From JAFECT01 sp963838235 (GTDB taxonomy: Bacteria > Pseudomonadota > Alphaproteobacteria > Caulobacterales > Caulobacteraceae): a stretch of 64,000 nucleotides of DNA. Under the pieces are notes generated by a model that did not search any database, had not been told where the DNA came from, and saw only the letters and a program-made list of their open reading frames with translations. The stretch spans positions 186,001 to 250,000 of the forward strand of contig CAWIQJ010000005.1 in assembly GCA_963838235.1 (NCBI GenBank), in the 5' to 3' direction. The translations under genes and the position numbers were made by a program. Below are positions 1-7,765 of the stretch, piece after piece (within the stretch, counting starts at the first letter, position 1; the number at the start of each line of letters is the position of its first letter).

Positions 1-810
1 CCAGTCCGGCCTCGACGCTGAACAGGTCGGGAAACTGCCGGATCAGGCCGTGGCTGGGCATGATGCCGCCGGTGAAGAAGTGCTGGGCGATCCAGTCGGC
101 CTTGTCGGCGTGGTCGAAGCGGTAGGGCGCGGCGCGATGGGTGAAGACGTGCAGGAACAGCGCGCCCGTCCGGCTTCAGCCAGCCGCGCACGCGCGCGAG
201 CAGGGCGCGCCAGTTGGACATGTGCTCGAACATCTCCACCGACACCACGCGATCGAAGCGCCGGTCGGTGCGAAAGTCGTTCATGTCGGCGGTGACAACC
301 TCAGGTTGGTCGAGGCCGCGCGCGCTGGGCCTGGGCCTCGATGTGGGCGCGCTGGGTGGCGGAGTTGGAGACCGCGGTGATGCGTGCGAGCGGGATAGCG
401 CTCGGCCATCCACAGGCTGAGCGAGCCCCAGCCGCAGCCGAGCTCCAGGATGCGCTGGCCGTCCGCCAGGCCGGCGTGGGCGCAGGTTTCGGCCAGCGCG
501 CGCGATCCTCGGCGTCGGCCAGCGAGGTGACGCCCTCGTCGTAGAGGCAACAGGAATATTTCCGCCGCGGACCCAAGATCTGCTCGAAGAAGGCCGACGG
601 GAGTTCGTAGTGTTGGACGTTGGCGGCGTCGGCATGTTCGGCGATCGGGTGCGACGTCATGGCGTCGGCGAAACTCTGTTCGAATCCCGCGGGGGAATTC
701 GCCAGGCGCTTGCGCGCGGCGCCGACGAGCCAGGAAACCGCCTGTTTGCGCACGACGTCGGGCAGGAGCGCCGCTTCGAAGGCGGTCACCGTGGAGGCGA
801 GCAGGGTCAT
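1..810 (-). CDS. CFA synthase-like SAM methyltransferase, 3' end outside window, frameshifted
   Basis: Predicted SAM-dependent methyltransferase of the cyclopropane-fatty-acyl-phospholipid synthase family, acting on unsaturated phospholipid acyl chains. The family core can be followed through three or more reading frames. An N-terminal stretch carries NVQHYELPSAFF and YSCCLYDEG, then comes the SAM-binding ILELGCGWGSLSLWMAERYP, then VVSVEMFEHMSNW, and finally a C-terminal part with FFTGGIMPSH that runs off the window. The ATG at 810 overlaps the stop of the DUF1295 gene (ATGA), so it is the last visible gene of the rpoE operon. The frame changes (near 515 and 355, and more toward position 140) hit strongly conserved sequence with no loss of content, which suggests sequence errors. 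A second, intact CFA synthase lies at 20.6-21.8 kb. Confidence 0.75.
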
Positions 811-1718
811 CGCGGCATTCCTGTCTTTTTTTGACCAGACTTCGAGGAGGATTTCGGGGAGGCGGTCTTGTCCGTCACCTTCTTGCGCGGCGGCAGCAGC
901 AGGAAGGTCGAGGTCTTGGCCTTGTAGTCGTCGAACGCCTTGCCGCGCGACGCGGCCATGGACTTTTCGAGCGGCGGCACGCCGGTGCCGAAGCGCAGCA
1001 CAACGAACATGACCGCGGGCGCGATCAACGACAGCCAGCTCGCCGGATCGTCGGCGGAGATCGCCATCATCGGATAGGCGAACCAGACGACCCATTCGAA
1101 GAAATAGTTGGGATGCCGCGACCAGGCCCACAGCCCTGTGTCGCAAATCTTGCCGTGGTTCTTGGGGTCGGCCTTGAAGCGCGCCATCTGGCGGTCGGCC
1201 AGGGTCTCGCCGCCCAGCGCCACGACCCAGATCAGGATCGCCAGGATATCCTGGACGCCGATCTCATAGCGCTGCGGCCGCGCCGCCAGATAGGGCGCGA
1301 CGGCGAAGATCAAGGCCGCCGGCGCCTGGGTCGAAACGAAACCGAACAGCTTGGTCTGGAAAGTCCCGCCCCACTTTTTGCGCAGGTCACGATAGCGAAC
1401 GTCCTCGGGTGAGCCCGCGACGCGTCGGGCGACATAGGTCCCAAGGCGCAGAGCCCACAGAACAATCATGACCGCGACGATCCAGCGGCGCGCCGGCGAG
1501 ACCGGCAGGGCGTTCACCGTGTCGGCGTTCACCGGGATCAAGGCGACGGCGGCGCCGGACAGGCCCATGCCGTAGCTCCAGAACACGTCGACCCAGCCGG
1601 TGTTGTGGGTGAGCTTTTGGGTGAGCCAGGACGCGGCCATGACCACCGCCATGAACACCAGCACGCCGGCGAACAGCATGAGGACGCTCACGCCCGAGCC
1701 CGCCGCGACGCTGTCCAC
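807..1718 (-). CDS. DUF1295 (steroid 5-alpha-reductase-like) membrane protein
   Basis: About 300 residues with several hydrophobic segments. The C-terminal half has the DUF1295 signature: the region around LWAWSRHPNYFFEWVVWFAYP and a following GVPPLEKSMAASRG. The fold is shared with steroid 5-alpha reductases and isoprenylcysteine methyltransferases; the substrate is unknown. It is third in the rpoE-chrR operon, starting directly after the chrR stop and overlapping the CFA-like gene by 4 bp. DUF1295 genes commonly accompany CFA-type genes in RpoE-ChrR loci, so a role in membrane-lipid modification is inferred. The start is uncertain: a GTG at 1718 is used here, with a GTG at 1691 and an ATG at 1679 as alternatives. 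Confidence 0.8.
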   Translation of the reverse strand: MDSVAAGSGVSVLMLFAGVLVFMAVVMAASWLTQKLTHNTGWVDVFWSYGMGLSGAAVALIPVNADTVNALPVSPARRWIVAVMIVLWALRLGTYVARRVAGSPEDVRYRDLRKKWGGTFQTKLFGFVSTQAPAALIFAVAPYLAARPQRYEIGVQDILAILIWVVALGGETLADRQMARFKADPKNHGKICDTGLWAWSRHPNYFFEWVVWFAYPMMAISADDPASWLSLIAPAVMFVVLRFGTGVPPLEKSMAASRGKAFDDYKAKTSTFLLLPPRKKVTDKTASPKSSSKSGQKKTGMPR

Positions 1719-1720
1719 GC

Positions 1721-2341
1721 TCAGACGCCCGCGGCGGCGCGGATGATCCGGCCGAGCCAGTCGCGCGCGATCAGCGGCCCTTCGGTCGCGGTCAGGCAGA
1801 GACAGCCGCCGTCGTCGGCTTCGACCACCGGCTGGTGCTGGTGTTCGGGCCCGCGTTCGCAGAAGTCGCCCGCGGCGAACACCTCGCCGTTGTCGTTCAG
1901 CGCGCCGAAGACGACCTGGGTGAACTCGGGCCCGGAGTGGCCGTGGTCGAGGCCCTTCAGCCCCGCGCCGACGTAGAGCAGATAGACCTTGTCGCCGCTC
2001 GCATGCGCCACGTCGACCGGTTGCACCCAGACCTTGGGCGCGAGCCAGCGGCGACGCTTCAGCGGCAGGCGTTGCACCAGGGGTCGAAGATCGCGCGCGG
2101 GTTCGGCCGGCGGCGGTTCGTCGAGCCGCGCCATCAGTCGCGCCAGGGCGTCGGCCTCGACCGCGGCGGGTTCGGCGTCGCTCATCGCACCGGCCTTGGC
2201 GGACTCGAACAGGCGCACGGTCGCGCGGCACGCGGGACAGCGCTCGATGTGGGCGGCGACGATCAGGTCGAAGCCCGGCTTCAAGGTTCCGGCCGCATAG
2301 TCGGCCAGGACGGCGTCGGCGGGGTGATGACGCACGCTCAC
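1721..2341 (-). CDS. chrR: ChrR-type anti-sigma factor with C-terminal cupin
   Basis: Cytoplasmic anti-sigma factor that holds the neighbouring ECF sigma factor inactive until singlet oxygen or a related stress releases it. The N-terminal zinc-binding anti-sigma domain has an H-x3-C-x2-C motif (AAHIERCPAC, about residues 30-40). The C-terminal half is a cupin-like domain with histidine- and glutamate-rich stretches (GLDHGHSGPEFTQVVFG and ERGPEHQHQP), as in ChrR of Rhodobacter. The length of 206 residues is close to the family norm. The GTG start at 2341 overlaps the rpoE stop (GTGA), which implies translational coupling. Confidence 0.9.
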   Translation of the reverse strand: MSVRHHPADAVLADYAAGTLKPGFDLIVAAHIERCPACRATVRLFESAKAGAMSDAEPAAVEADALARLMARLDEPPPAEPARDLRPLVQRLPLKRRRWLAPKVWVQPVDVAHASGDKVYLLYVGAGLKGLDHGHSGPEFTQVVFGALNDNGEVFAAGDFCERGPEHQHQPVVEADDGGCLCLTATEGPLIARDWLGRIIRAAAGV

Positions 2342-2889
2342 TTCAATTCCTCCAGACGCTCTCGCAGGCGCGCCATGGCGAGCCTTACGCGGGACTTGAC
2401 CGTGCCGAGGGGGATGCCGAGGTCTTGAGCGATCTCCGAATGCGCCTTCTCCTGAAAGAAAGCGAGGCGGATCACCGTGACCTGGTCGGGCGGCAGGGTC
2501 TTCAGGCCTTCGCGCACCCGGCCCTCGCGCTCCGTCGCGCTGACTGCGGCGTCGGGCGTTTCGGGGGCGTCGGGTTCGTCGGTCAGGTCTATGGAATAGG
2601 CCAGGGCCGTGCGCTCTCTGCGCGCCGCGTCGATGCGCAGGTTGCGCGCGATGGTGAACAGCCAGGTCGCCGCGCCCGCGCGGGTGCGATCGAACGAGGC
2701 CGCCTTGCGCCAGACCGCGAGCAGGGTCTCCTGCACCAGGTCTTCGGCGGCCGCCGCGGATGTGCCGAGGCCCATCAGATAGCTCTTCAAGCGCGGCGCG
2801 AAGGTTGAGAACAGGCGCGCAAAGGCGTCGCGGTCCTGGGACCGGGCGATCGCCTCGATCAGGTCCGCCGGTTCGGCGGCCGTGGTCAT
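2338..2889 (-). CDS. rpoE: ECF sigma factor, RpoE of the RpoE-ChrR (singlet oxygen) type
   Basis: Group IV sigma factor of about 183 residues with regions 2 and 4 only. Region 2 contains AAAEDLVQETLLAVWRKAASFD and the DNA-melting stretch TWLFTIARNLRIDAARR. Region 4 contains the helix-turn-helix HSEIAQDLGIPLGTVKSRVRLAMARLRERL. The ATG at 2889 is preferred over the upstream in-frame start at 3045 because the extra N-terminus is unlike the family and a candidate promoter occupies 3019-3044. The gene heads rpoE-chrR-DUF1295-CFA-like and is predicted to activate its own promoter and the divergent one. Confidence 0.9.
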   Translation of the reverse strand: MTTAAEPADLIEAIARSQDRDAFARLFSTFAPRLKSYLMGLGTSAAAAEDLVQETLLAVWRKAASFDRTRAGAATWLFTIARNLRIDAARRERTALAYSIDLTDEPDAPETPDAAVSATEREGRVREGLKTLPPDQVTVIRLAFFQEKAHSEIAQDLGIPLGTVKSRVRLAMARLRERLEELK

Positions 2890-3018
2890 AACCTGGGCGA
2901 TGTCGACCTCCCGCACGCTACGCCGCCAGGGCCTGGGCGCACGCCGCCCCGCCCGCAGCCGAAACGGCCGCAAGCGGGGAAACGCAGGGGAGAGCGCCAG
3001 GCCGGTCATGAGGGGAGA

Positions 3019-3044
3019 TACGGGCTGGTCGCAGGCGTGGATCA
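3019..3044 (-). promoter_or_regulatory. Predicted RpoE-dependent promoter for rpoE-chrR operon
   Basis: Read on the minus strand, a -35 element TGATCC (3044 to 3039) is followed by exactly 16 bp and then CGTA (3022 to 3019), extending to CGTATC. This matches the TGATC/CGTA type of promoter expected for ECF11 (RpoE-ChrR) sigma factors. It lies about 130 bp upstream of the chosen rpoE start and implies autoregulation. An identical element faces the other way at 3069-3096. Confidence 0.8.
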
Positions 3045-3068
3045 CTGCCGGTGTCCTTAACTGCGCGG

Positions 3069-3096
3069 TGATCCGCTTTCGGAGACCGCCCGTATC
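3069..3096 (+). promoter_or_regulatory. Predicted RpoE-dependent promoter for FAD oxidoreductase-DUF1365 operon
   Basis: TGATCC at 3069-3074, a 16-bp spacer, then CGTATC at 3091-3096. Both hexamers and the spacing are identical to those of the divergent rpoE promoter, and the two -35 elements are only 24 bp apart. Transcription would start near 3100-3105, upstream of the likely ATG at 3147. Confidence 0.8.
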
Positions 3097-3146
3097 GTCC
3101 AGGTTCGGCGGCTATGGGTCGGACGCTCGCTTCCGATCGGACGGCC

Positions 3147-4529
3147 ATGATCGCCTTCACGTCTAAGACCGCCCCGCGCTCCATGCACGACGGCGCGCCG
3201 CTGAAGGTCGCTGTGATTGGGTCTGGCATATCGGGCATGTCGGCGGCCTGGCTCCTCAGCGAACGCCACAACGTGACAGTCTACGAACGCGACGCGCGGA
3301 TCGGCGGGCACTCCAACACGGTCGATGCGGTGTTTCCCGAAGGCGTCACGCCCGTGGACACCGGCTTCATCGTCTTCAACGAGACCAACTACCCGAACCT
3401 GACCGCCCTGTTCAAACACCTGGAGGTCGAGACCAAGGTATCGGACATGACCTTCGCCGTCTCCCTCGATGACGGCCGCACCGAATACGCCGCCAAGGAC
3501 CTGAAGGCGCTGCTGGCGCGACCGGCCAACCTGTTCAGCCCGCGGTTCTGGTCGATGGCCAGCGAGCTGATGCGGTTCTACCGCCGGGCCAAGGTCGACA
3601 TCTCGCCCACCGATCCGGACCTGATTTCGCTCGGCGACTATCTCGATTCCGAGGGTTATTCCCGGGCGTTCCAGAACGAACACCTGCTGCCCCAGGCGGC
3701 GGCGATCTGGTCGGCCCCGCCGGATGCGATCCGCGACTATCCCGCCTGCGCCTTCGTGCGCTTCTTCGAGAACCACGGCCTGTTGCAGTTCCTGGCGCGT
3801 CCCCTCTGGCGCACGGTCGAGGGCGGCAGCCGCGCCTATGTGAAGAAGCTCACGGCGCGCTATGCCGACAAGGTGCGCCTGGGCCGTGGCGCCCAGCGCG
3901 TGCGCCGCACGGAGGGTGGCGTCGAGGTGATGGACGTCACCGGTAAGATCGAGCGCTTCGACGAGGTTGTCATCGCGACCCACGCGGATCAGGCGCTGGC
4001 CATGCTCGACAAGCCGACAGCCGATGAGCGGCGCCTGCTGGGCGCCTTCCGTTACACCAAGAACCTCGCGGTGCTGCACACCGATCCGGCGCTGATGCCG
4101 CGGCGCAAGGCGCTGTGGTCGGCGTGGAACTACGTCGGCCGCTCGTCGGGGACGGACGTCTGTTCGGTCTCCTACTGGATGAACAGCCTGCAGGGCCTGG
4201 CCACGCCCAAGCCGCTGTTCGTCACCCTCAACCCGCATCAGGTCCCGCGTCCCGACAGCGTGCTGAAGGTCGAAGAGTACGACCACCCCCTGTTCGACGC
4301 CGCCGCGGTGCGCGCACAACGCCAACTCTGGTCGCTGCAGGGCGAAGGCGGGATCTGGTACTGCGGCGCCCATTTCGGCTCCGGCTTCCACGAGGACGGC
4401 CTGCAGGCGGGCCTGGCGGTGGCCGAACAGCTCGGCGGCGTGCGCCGTCCGTGGCAGGTGGCCGACGAGTCCGCACGCATCACGCTCGGCCCGCCGCCCC
4501 AGCGCATGCCCCTCGAGCTCGTCGCATGA
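3147..4529 (+). CDS. FAD-dependent amine oxidase-family oxidoreductase (CFA-associated)
   Basis: Flavoprotein with an N-terminal Rossmann FAD-binding motif, VAVIGSGISGMSAAWLL, about 25 residues in, followed by YERDARIGGHSNTV and then TGFIVFNETNYPNL, typical of the NAD(P)-binding amine oxidase-like family found beside CFA synthase genes. The C-terminus carries WYCGAHFGSGFHEDGLQAGL, which closes the FAD site. In Rhodobacter, genes of this type belong to the RpoE regulon and act on modified (cyclopropane or furan) fatty acids; that link is inferred here. ATG 3147 is chosen; 3114 and 3183 are in-frame alternatives. Its stop overlaps the DUF1365 start (ATGA). Confidence 0.85.
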   Translation: MIAFTSKTAPRSMHDGAPLKVAVIGSGISGMSAAWLLSERHNVTVYERDARIGGHSNTVDAVFPEGVTPVDTGFIVFNETNYPNLTALFKHLEVETKVSDMTFAVSLDDGRTEYAAKDLKALLARPANLFSPRFWSMASELMRFYRRAKVDISPTDPDLISLGDYLDSEGYSRAFQNEHLLPQAAAIWSAPPDAIRDYPACAFVRFFENHGLLQFLARPLWRTVEGGSRAYVKKLTARYADKVRLGRGAQRVRRTEGGVEVMDVTGKIERFDEVVIATHADQALAMLDKPTADERRLLGAFRYTKNLAVLHTDPALMPRRKALWSAWNYVGRSSGTDVCSVSYWMNSLQGLATPKPLFVTLNPHQVPRPDSVLKVEEYDHPLFDAAAVRAQRQLWSLQGEGGIWYCGAHFGSGFHEDGLQAGLAVAEQLGGVRRPWQVADESARITLGPPPQRMPLELVA

Positions 4530-5431
4530 AGTCGGCGATCTACCCCGGCGTGGTCCACCACGCGCGCCTGCGGCCGCAGAAACACCGGCTGCGCTACCGC
4601 ATCTTTAACCTGCTGTTCGATCTCGACGAGCTGGCCGAGATGGACCGGCGTCTGCGCCTGTTCGCCCACAACCGCGCGAACCTGCTGAGCTTCCACGACC
4701 GCGACCACGGCGAGCGCACGGGCGCGCCGCTCCGGCCGTGGGTCGAGGCGAAATTGGCGGCGGCGAATATCGCCTTCGACGGCGGCCCGATACGGCTCCT
4801 GTGTATGCCGCGCGTGCTGAACCACGTGTTCAACCCGATCAGCCTCTATTTCTGCTACGGCCGCGACGGCGGCCTGCGCGCCATCGTGCATGAGGTGAAC
4901 AACACCTTCGGCGAAACCCACGCCTATGTGCTGAGGGCCGACGCGCCGGACGCCGCGGGCGTGATCGCGCAAAGCTGCGACAAACGCCTCTACGTCTCGC
5001 CGCTCCAGCCCATGGAGCTGAGCTACGACTTCCGCATCCTGCCGCCCGGCGACGAAACGACTACCGCGATCACGGTCGGGGGCGCCGACGGCCCGGTGCT
5101 GACCGCCTCCTTCCACGGCAAGCGCGAACCGCTCAACGACGCCGCCTTGTTCCGCCAATGGCTCGCCCACCCGCTGCTCAGCCTGAAGGTCCTGGCCGGC
5201 ATCCACTGGGAGGCCCTGTTCATCTGGCTCAAGGGCGGCAGGTTCCATGCGAATCCGCGGCTTCAGCACTTGGCAGGTTCGCGGCCTTCAGGGTGTTCCT
5301 CGACAACCGAGCCCGAACGGACGTGGATGGTGCGCATTCCCTTTGGCCGATGGTCGATGAGCGCCCACGCGGGTTCGCCGCCGGCGGTCATGAATGAGGC
5401 GACGTGCACGTCGCCTTCGAGCGAGACATAG
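4526..5431 (+). CDS. DUF1365 family protein
   Basis: The first ~250 residues are typical DUF1365: the start MKSAIYPGVVHHARLRPQKH, then LCMPRVLNHVFNPISLYFCY, IVHEVNNTFGETHAYVL and the end WEALFIWLKGGRFHANP. DUF1365 proteins nearly always sit beside the FAD oxidoreductase and CFA synthase; their biochemical role is unknown. The last ~50 residues after position 5270 are unlike the family and lie wholly over the oppositely oriented gene at 5263-5748. The true stop may therefore be near 5270 and the listed end may result from a frame error. Confidence 0.8.
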   Translation: MKSAIYPGVVHHARLRPQKHRLRYRIFNLLFDLDELAEMDRRLRLFAHNRANLLSFHDRDHGERTGAPLRPWVEAKLAAANIAFDGGPIRLLCMPRVLNHVFNPISLYFCYGRDGGLRAIVHEVNNTFGETHAYVLRADAPDAAGVIAQSCDKRLYVSPLQPMELSYDFRILPPGDETTTAITVGGADGPVLTASFHGKREPLNDAALFRQWLAHPLLSLKVLAGIHWEALFIWLKGGRFHANPRLQHLAGSRPSGCSSTTEPERTWMVRIPFGRWSMSAHAGSPPAVMNEATCTSPSSET

Positions 5432-5748
5432 AGCTCGGGGAGGCGGCCGAAGACCTGAAGATCGGTCACGGCGCGCCCGTGCAGCCGTTCGAATGCTTCG
5501 GGCCAGACCTCTTCTTCGCTGAAGCTTCCGCAAACGATCTCGACACCGTGTTCGATGCGCCAGCTCCATTCGATCATAGCGGTAAACTCGCCGTCCGGAT
5601 TGCCGGGCGTACCATCCTTCAGAAGGTGCGGCGTCAGGCGGCCGAACTCGAGGAAAAGCGCTGAGCCGTGCCCGCGCCAGACGTGACTCAACGGCCGGCC
5701 GATCAGGGCCTGACGGTAGGGCTCAAGAAGTTCGGCGCCGGCGCGCAT
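5263..5748 (-). CDS. Conserved hypothetical protein, 161 aa
   Basis: No signal peptide or membrane segment is evident, and I do not recognise the family. The protein is moderately acidic with mixed alpha/beta character (ALIGRPLSHVWRGHGSALFLEFG, MIEWSWRIEHGVEIVCGS, LYVSLEGDVHVASFM). This resembles small one-domain proteins of the immunity-protein or DUF type. It is convergent with the DUF1365 gene, overlapping its unusual 3' extension, and divergent from the sulfotransferase gene. Confidence 0.6.
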   Translation of the reverse strand: MRAGAELLEPYRQALIGRPLSHVWRGHGSALFLEFGRLTPHLLKDGTPGNPDGEFTAMIEWSWRIEHGVEIVCGSFSEEEVWPEAFERLHGRAVTDLQVFGRLPELYVSLEGDVHVASFMTAGGEPAWALIDHRPKGMRTIHVRSGSVVEEHPEGREPAKC

Positions 5749-5846
5749 GGCGCAATCCTAGGCGTCCCGATCCGCCGCAGCCAGCCCGCCGTGCGGGCGG
5801 TCGCGAATCCGCCTAGCCTCGGGTCGAGCCGCGAATCGGAGTTCTC

Positions 5847-6689
5847 ATGGCCTCGCTTGAGGTCCCCAACAAATACTTGGCGCTTTCGCCGATCATCGTG
5901 ACCTCGCCGACGGCGCGGTGCGGGACGACCCTGGTCCAGCGGCTGCTGACGGCGTCGCAGAACGGCTTCGTGTTCGGGGAGGAGATCGGCAACCAGGTCC
6001 GCGTCCTGACCGGCTGGTTCGTCGGCGAGATGCAGAAGGCGGACCGCAACGGCGCCGAGCTCGACGCGGAGTTCAAGGAAGCCCTTGAGGGCCGGCTGTC
6101 GGCGTGGCGGCCGGGCCTGTCGCCGCCCTCGGCGGTGCTGATGAAGGCCTGGGTCGAGACCTATTATCAGCTGCCCCAGGTCGTCGCCCAGTACGCGGAC
6201 TTGATCGGGCGTCCGCTCTGGGGGTTCAAATATCCCGGCCTGTCGCGCGACGCGATCAAGGCGATGCTGCAGCTCATGCCCCAGGCCAGGGTCGTCTATG
6301 TCTTCCGCAATCTCTACGACGTGCTGAAGTCGGCCAAGGCGCGGCGCTTCGTCAACACGCCGGAAGAGACGGTGGAATTCTGCGCCCAGTGGGCGACCAA
6401 TATGAACGAGATCGCGCCCCTGGTCGGCGACGACCGCATCACCTTCGTCAAGTACGAGGACTTCGTGACCAAACGCGACGAACACGTGCAGTTCCTCGAG
6501 CAGCGCCTGGGCGTCACCGGCATGGACGCCTCGGTGTTCGACGCCAAGATCAACACCTTCAAAGGCGCCGAGGCGGGCGGCTTTTCGCCCAGCGGCTACA
6601 TCGAACCCGCCGCCCTCACCGAGGCGGACCGCACAACCATCAGCGAAACGGCCGGTCCGGTGCTGGAACGGCTCTACGACGCTGCATGA
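5847..6689 (+). CDS. Sulfotransferase family protein
   Basis: A 280-residue sulfotransferase-like P-loop protein. The 5'-phosphosulfate loop reads SPTARCGTTLVQRLLTAS near residue 20. The 3'-phosphate-binding segment is VVYVFRNLYDVLKSAKARRF near residue 150. These are the two PAPS-contact motifs of the family; the acceptor is unknown. The gene is followed after 10 bp by the DUF6065 gene, which has a strong ribosome-binding site inside the gap, so the two probably form an operon. Confidence 0.8.
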   Translation: MASLEVPNKYLALSPIIVTSPTARCGTTLVQRLLTASQNGFVFGEEIGNQVRVLTGWFVGEMQKADRNGAELDAEFKEALEGRLSAWRPGLSPPSAVLMKAWVETYYQLPQVVAQYADLIGRPLWGFKYPGLSRDAIKAMLQLMPQARVVYVFRNLYDVLKSAKARRFVNTPEETVEFCAQWATNMNEIAPLVGDDRITFVKYEDFVTKRDEHVQFLEQRLGVTGMDASVFDAKINTFKGAEAGGFSPSGYIEPAALTEADRTTISETAGPVLERLYDAA

Positions 6690-6699
6690 GGGGGGCGGC

Positions 6700-7458
6700 G
6701 TGAGCGAGCCCGAACCCGAATTGCCCTTCATCGCCTACGTGGTCCCCGGCCGCGAGCTGGTGGTGCGTCCTGCGCCCTTCGAGCGCGACTGGATGGACGC
6801 GAGCGACCAGCGTTTCGCCTACCGTTGCCTGCCGCTGAACATCGCCAATGCGCACGGCTGGGAGATCCTGACGCCGTCGGGCTTCACCGCGGGCTGGACC
6901 GGCGGCGAGGGGCTCGATGCGATCCTGATCGCCGGTGACGGCGGCAGCGAAGCGCCGGCGCTGTCGGTGTTCGGTCGAGGCGGCCTGACCTTCCACGTGA
7001 ACTTTCTGTTCCGCACGCCGCCGGGCTACGACCTGTTCGTCACCGGCCCGATCAACCGGCCGAAGGACGGCATCGCGCCCTTGTCCGGCATCGTCGAGAC
7101 CGACTGGGCGCCCTTTACCTTCACCATGAACTGGATGTTCACGCGCCCGAACATGCTGCTGCGCTTCGAAGAAGGCGAGCCGTTCTGCCACGTCTTCCCG
7201 GTGCGCCGCGGCGAGATCGAGGCGATGCAGACCGACCTGCGTGACCTGTCCAGCGATCCCGAACTCGAAGCCCAGTACGAGACCTGGTCGAAGGGCCGCA
7301 ACACCTTCAACGAAGACCTGAAGAAACCGGGCTCCCAGGCCCAGGCGATGAAGTGGCAGAAGCACTACTACCGCGGCCAGGACGCCGCGGGCCAGGACGC
7401 CGGCATTGAAGATCACCGCACCAAGGTGCGGGTGAAACCCTTCGAGCGGAAGGACTGA
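6700..7458 (+). CDS. DUF6065-like protein
   Basis: A soluble 252-residue protein starting at a GTG, preceded by a purine-rich ribosome-binding site (AGGGGGGCGG). The segment RPAPFERDWMDASDQRFAYR, then CLPLNIANAHGWEIL, and later SGIVETDWAPFTFTMNWMFT, resembles the DUF6065 family as I remember it. Molecular function is unknown. Co-transcription with the sulfotransferase suggests a shared process, perhaps decoration of a small molecule or glycan. Confidence 0.65.
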   Translation: MSEPEPELPFIAYVVPGRELVVRPAPFERDWMDASDQRFAYRCLPLNIANAHGWEILTPSGFTAGWTGGEGLDAILIAGDGGSEAPALSVFGRGGLTFHVNFLFRTPPGYDLFVTGPINRPKDGIAPLSGIVETDWAPFTFTMNWMFTRPNMLLRFEEGEPFCHVFPVRRGEIEAMQTDLRDLSSDPELEAQYETWSKGRNTFNEDLKKPGSQAQAMKWQKHYYRGQDAAGQDAGIEDHRTKVRVKPFERKD

Positions 7459-7708
7459 ACGGGCGATCGCAGGGACTGGGCAAGAACAAGCCGAGTCGCC
7501 GCGTTTCCCGATCGGTTCCGTAGACCTCCCGACACTGGGCGGCGCCAACGCCTTCATTTGCCTTCATTTCCCGCCGAGCCGCCCGGCGCTTGACGTACCC
7601 TGAATTGGGCGATGTACTCGCGACCAGAGAATTAGGGAGACCGGGGCAACAGGCGTAGCCGCCGCAAGCGCAGCACGCCGCAGACAGACCGACCTTCCAG
7701 ACTTCGGA

Positions 7709-7727
7709 GCCGGCGGGATTCGCCGGC
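7709..7727. other. Short hairpin in the 7459-7765 intergenic stretch
   Basis: The 300-bp gap after the DUF6065 gene holds no convincing gene. It contains a perfect 7-bp inverted repeat, GCCGGCG and CGCCGGC, with a 5-nt loop. No T-run follows, so it may be a leader structure of the secreted-protein gene instead of a terminator. Confidence 0.35.
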
Positions 7728-7765
7728 GTGAGCCGATTGGGCGCCAGACCTGGGGAGCGTTTGCG

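Noticed and set aside
3057..4391. 444-residue antisense frame over the FAD oxidoreductase
   Set aside because: The plus-strand protein has a perfect FAD motif and a promoter; the antisense product is Arg/Gly/His-biased shadow sequence.
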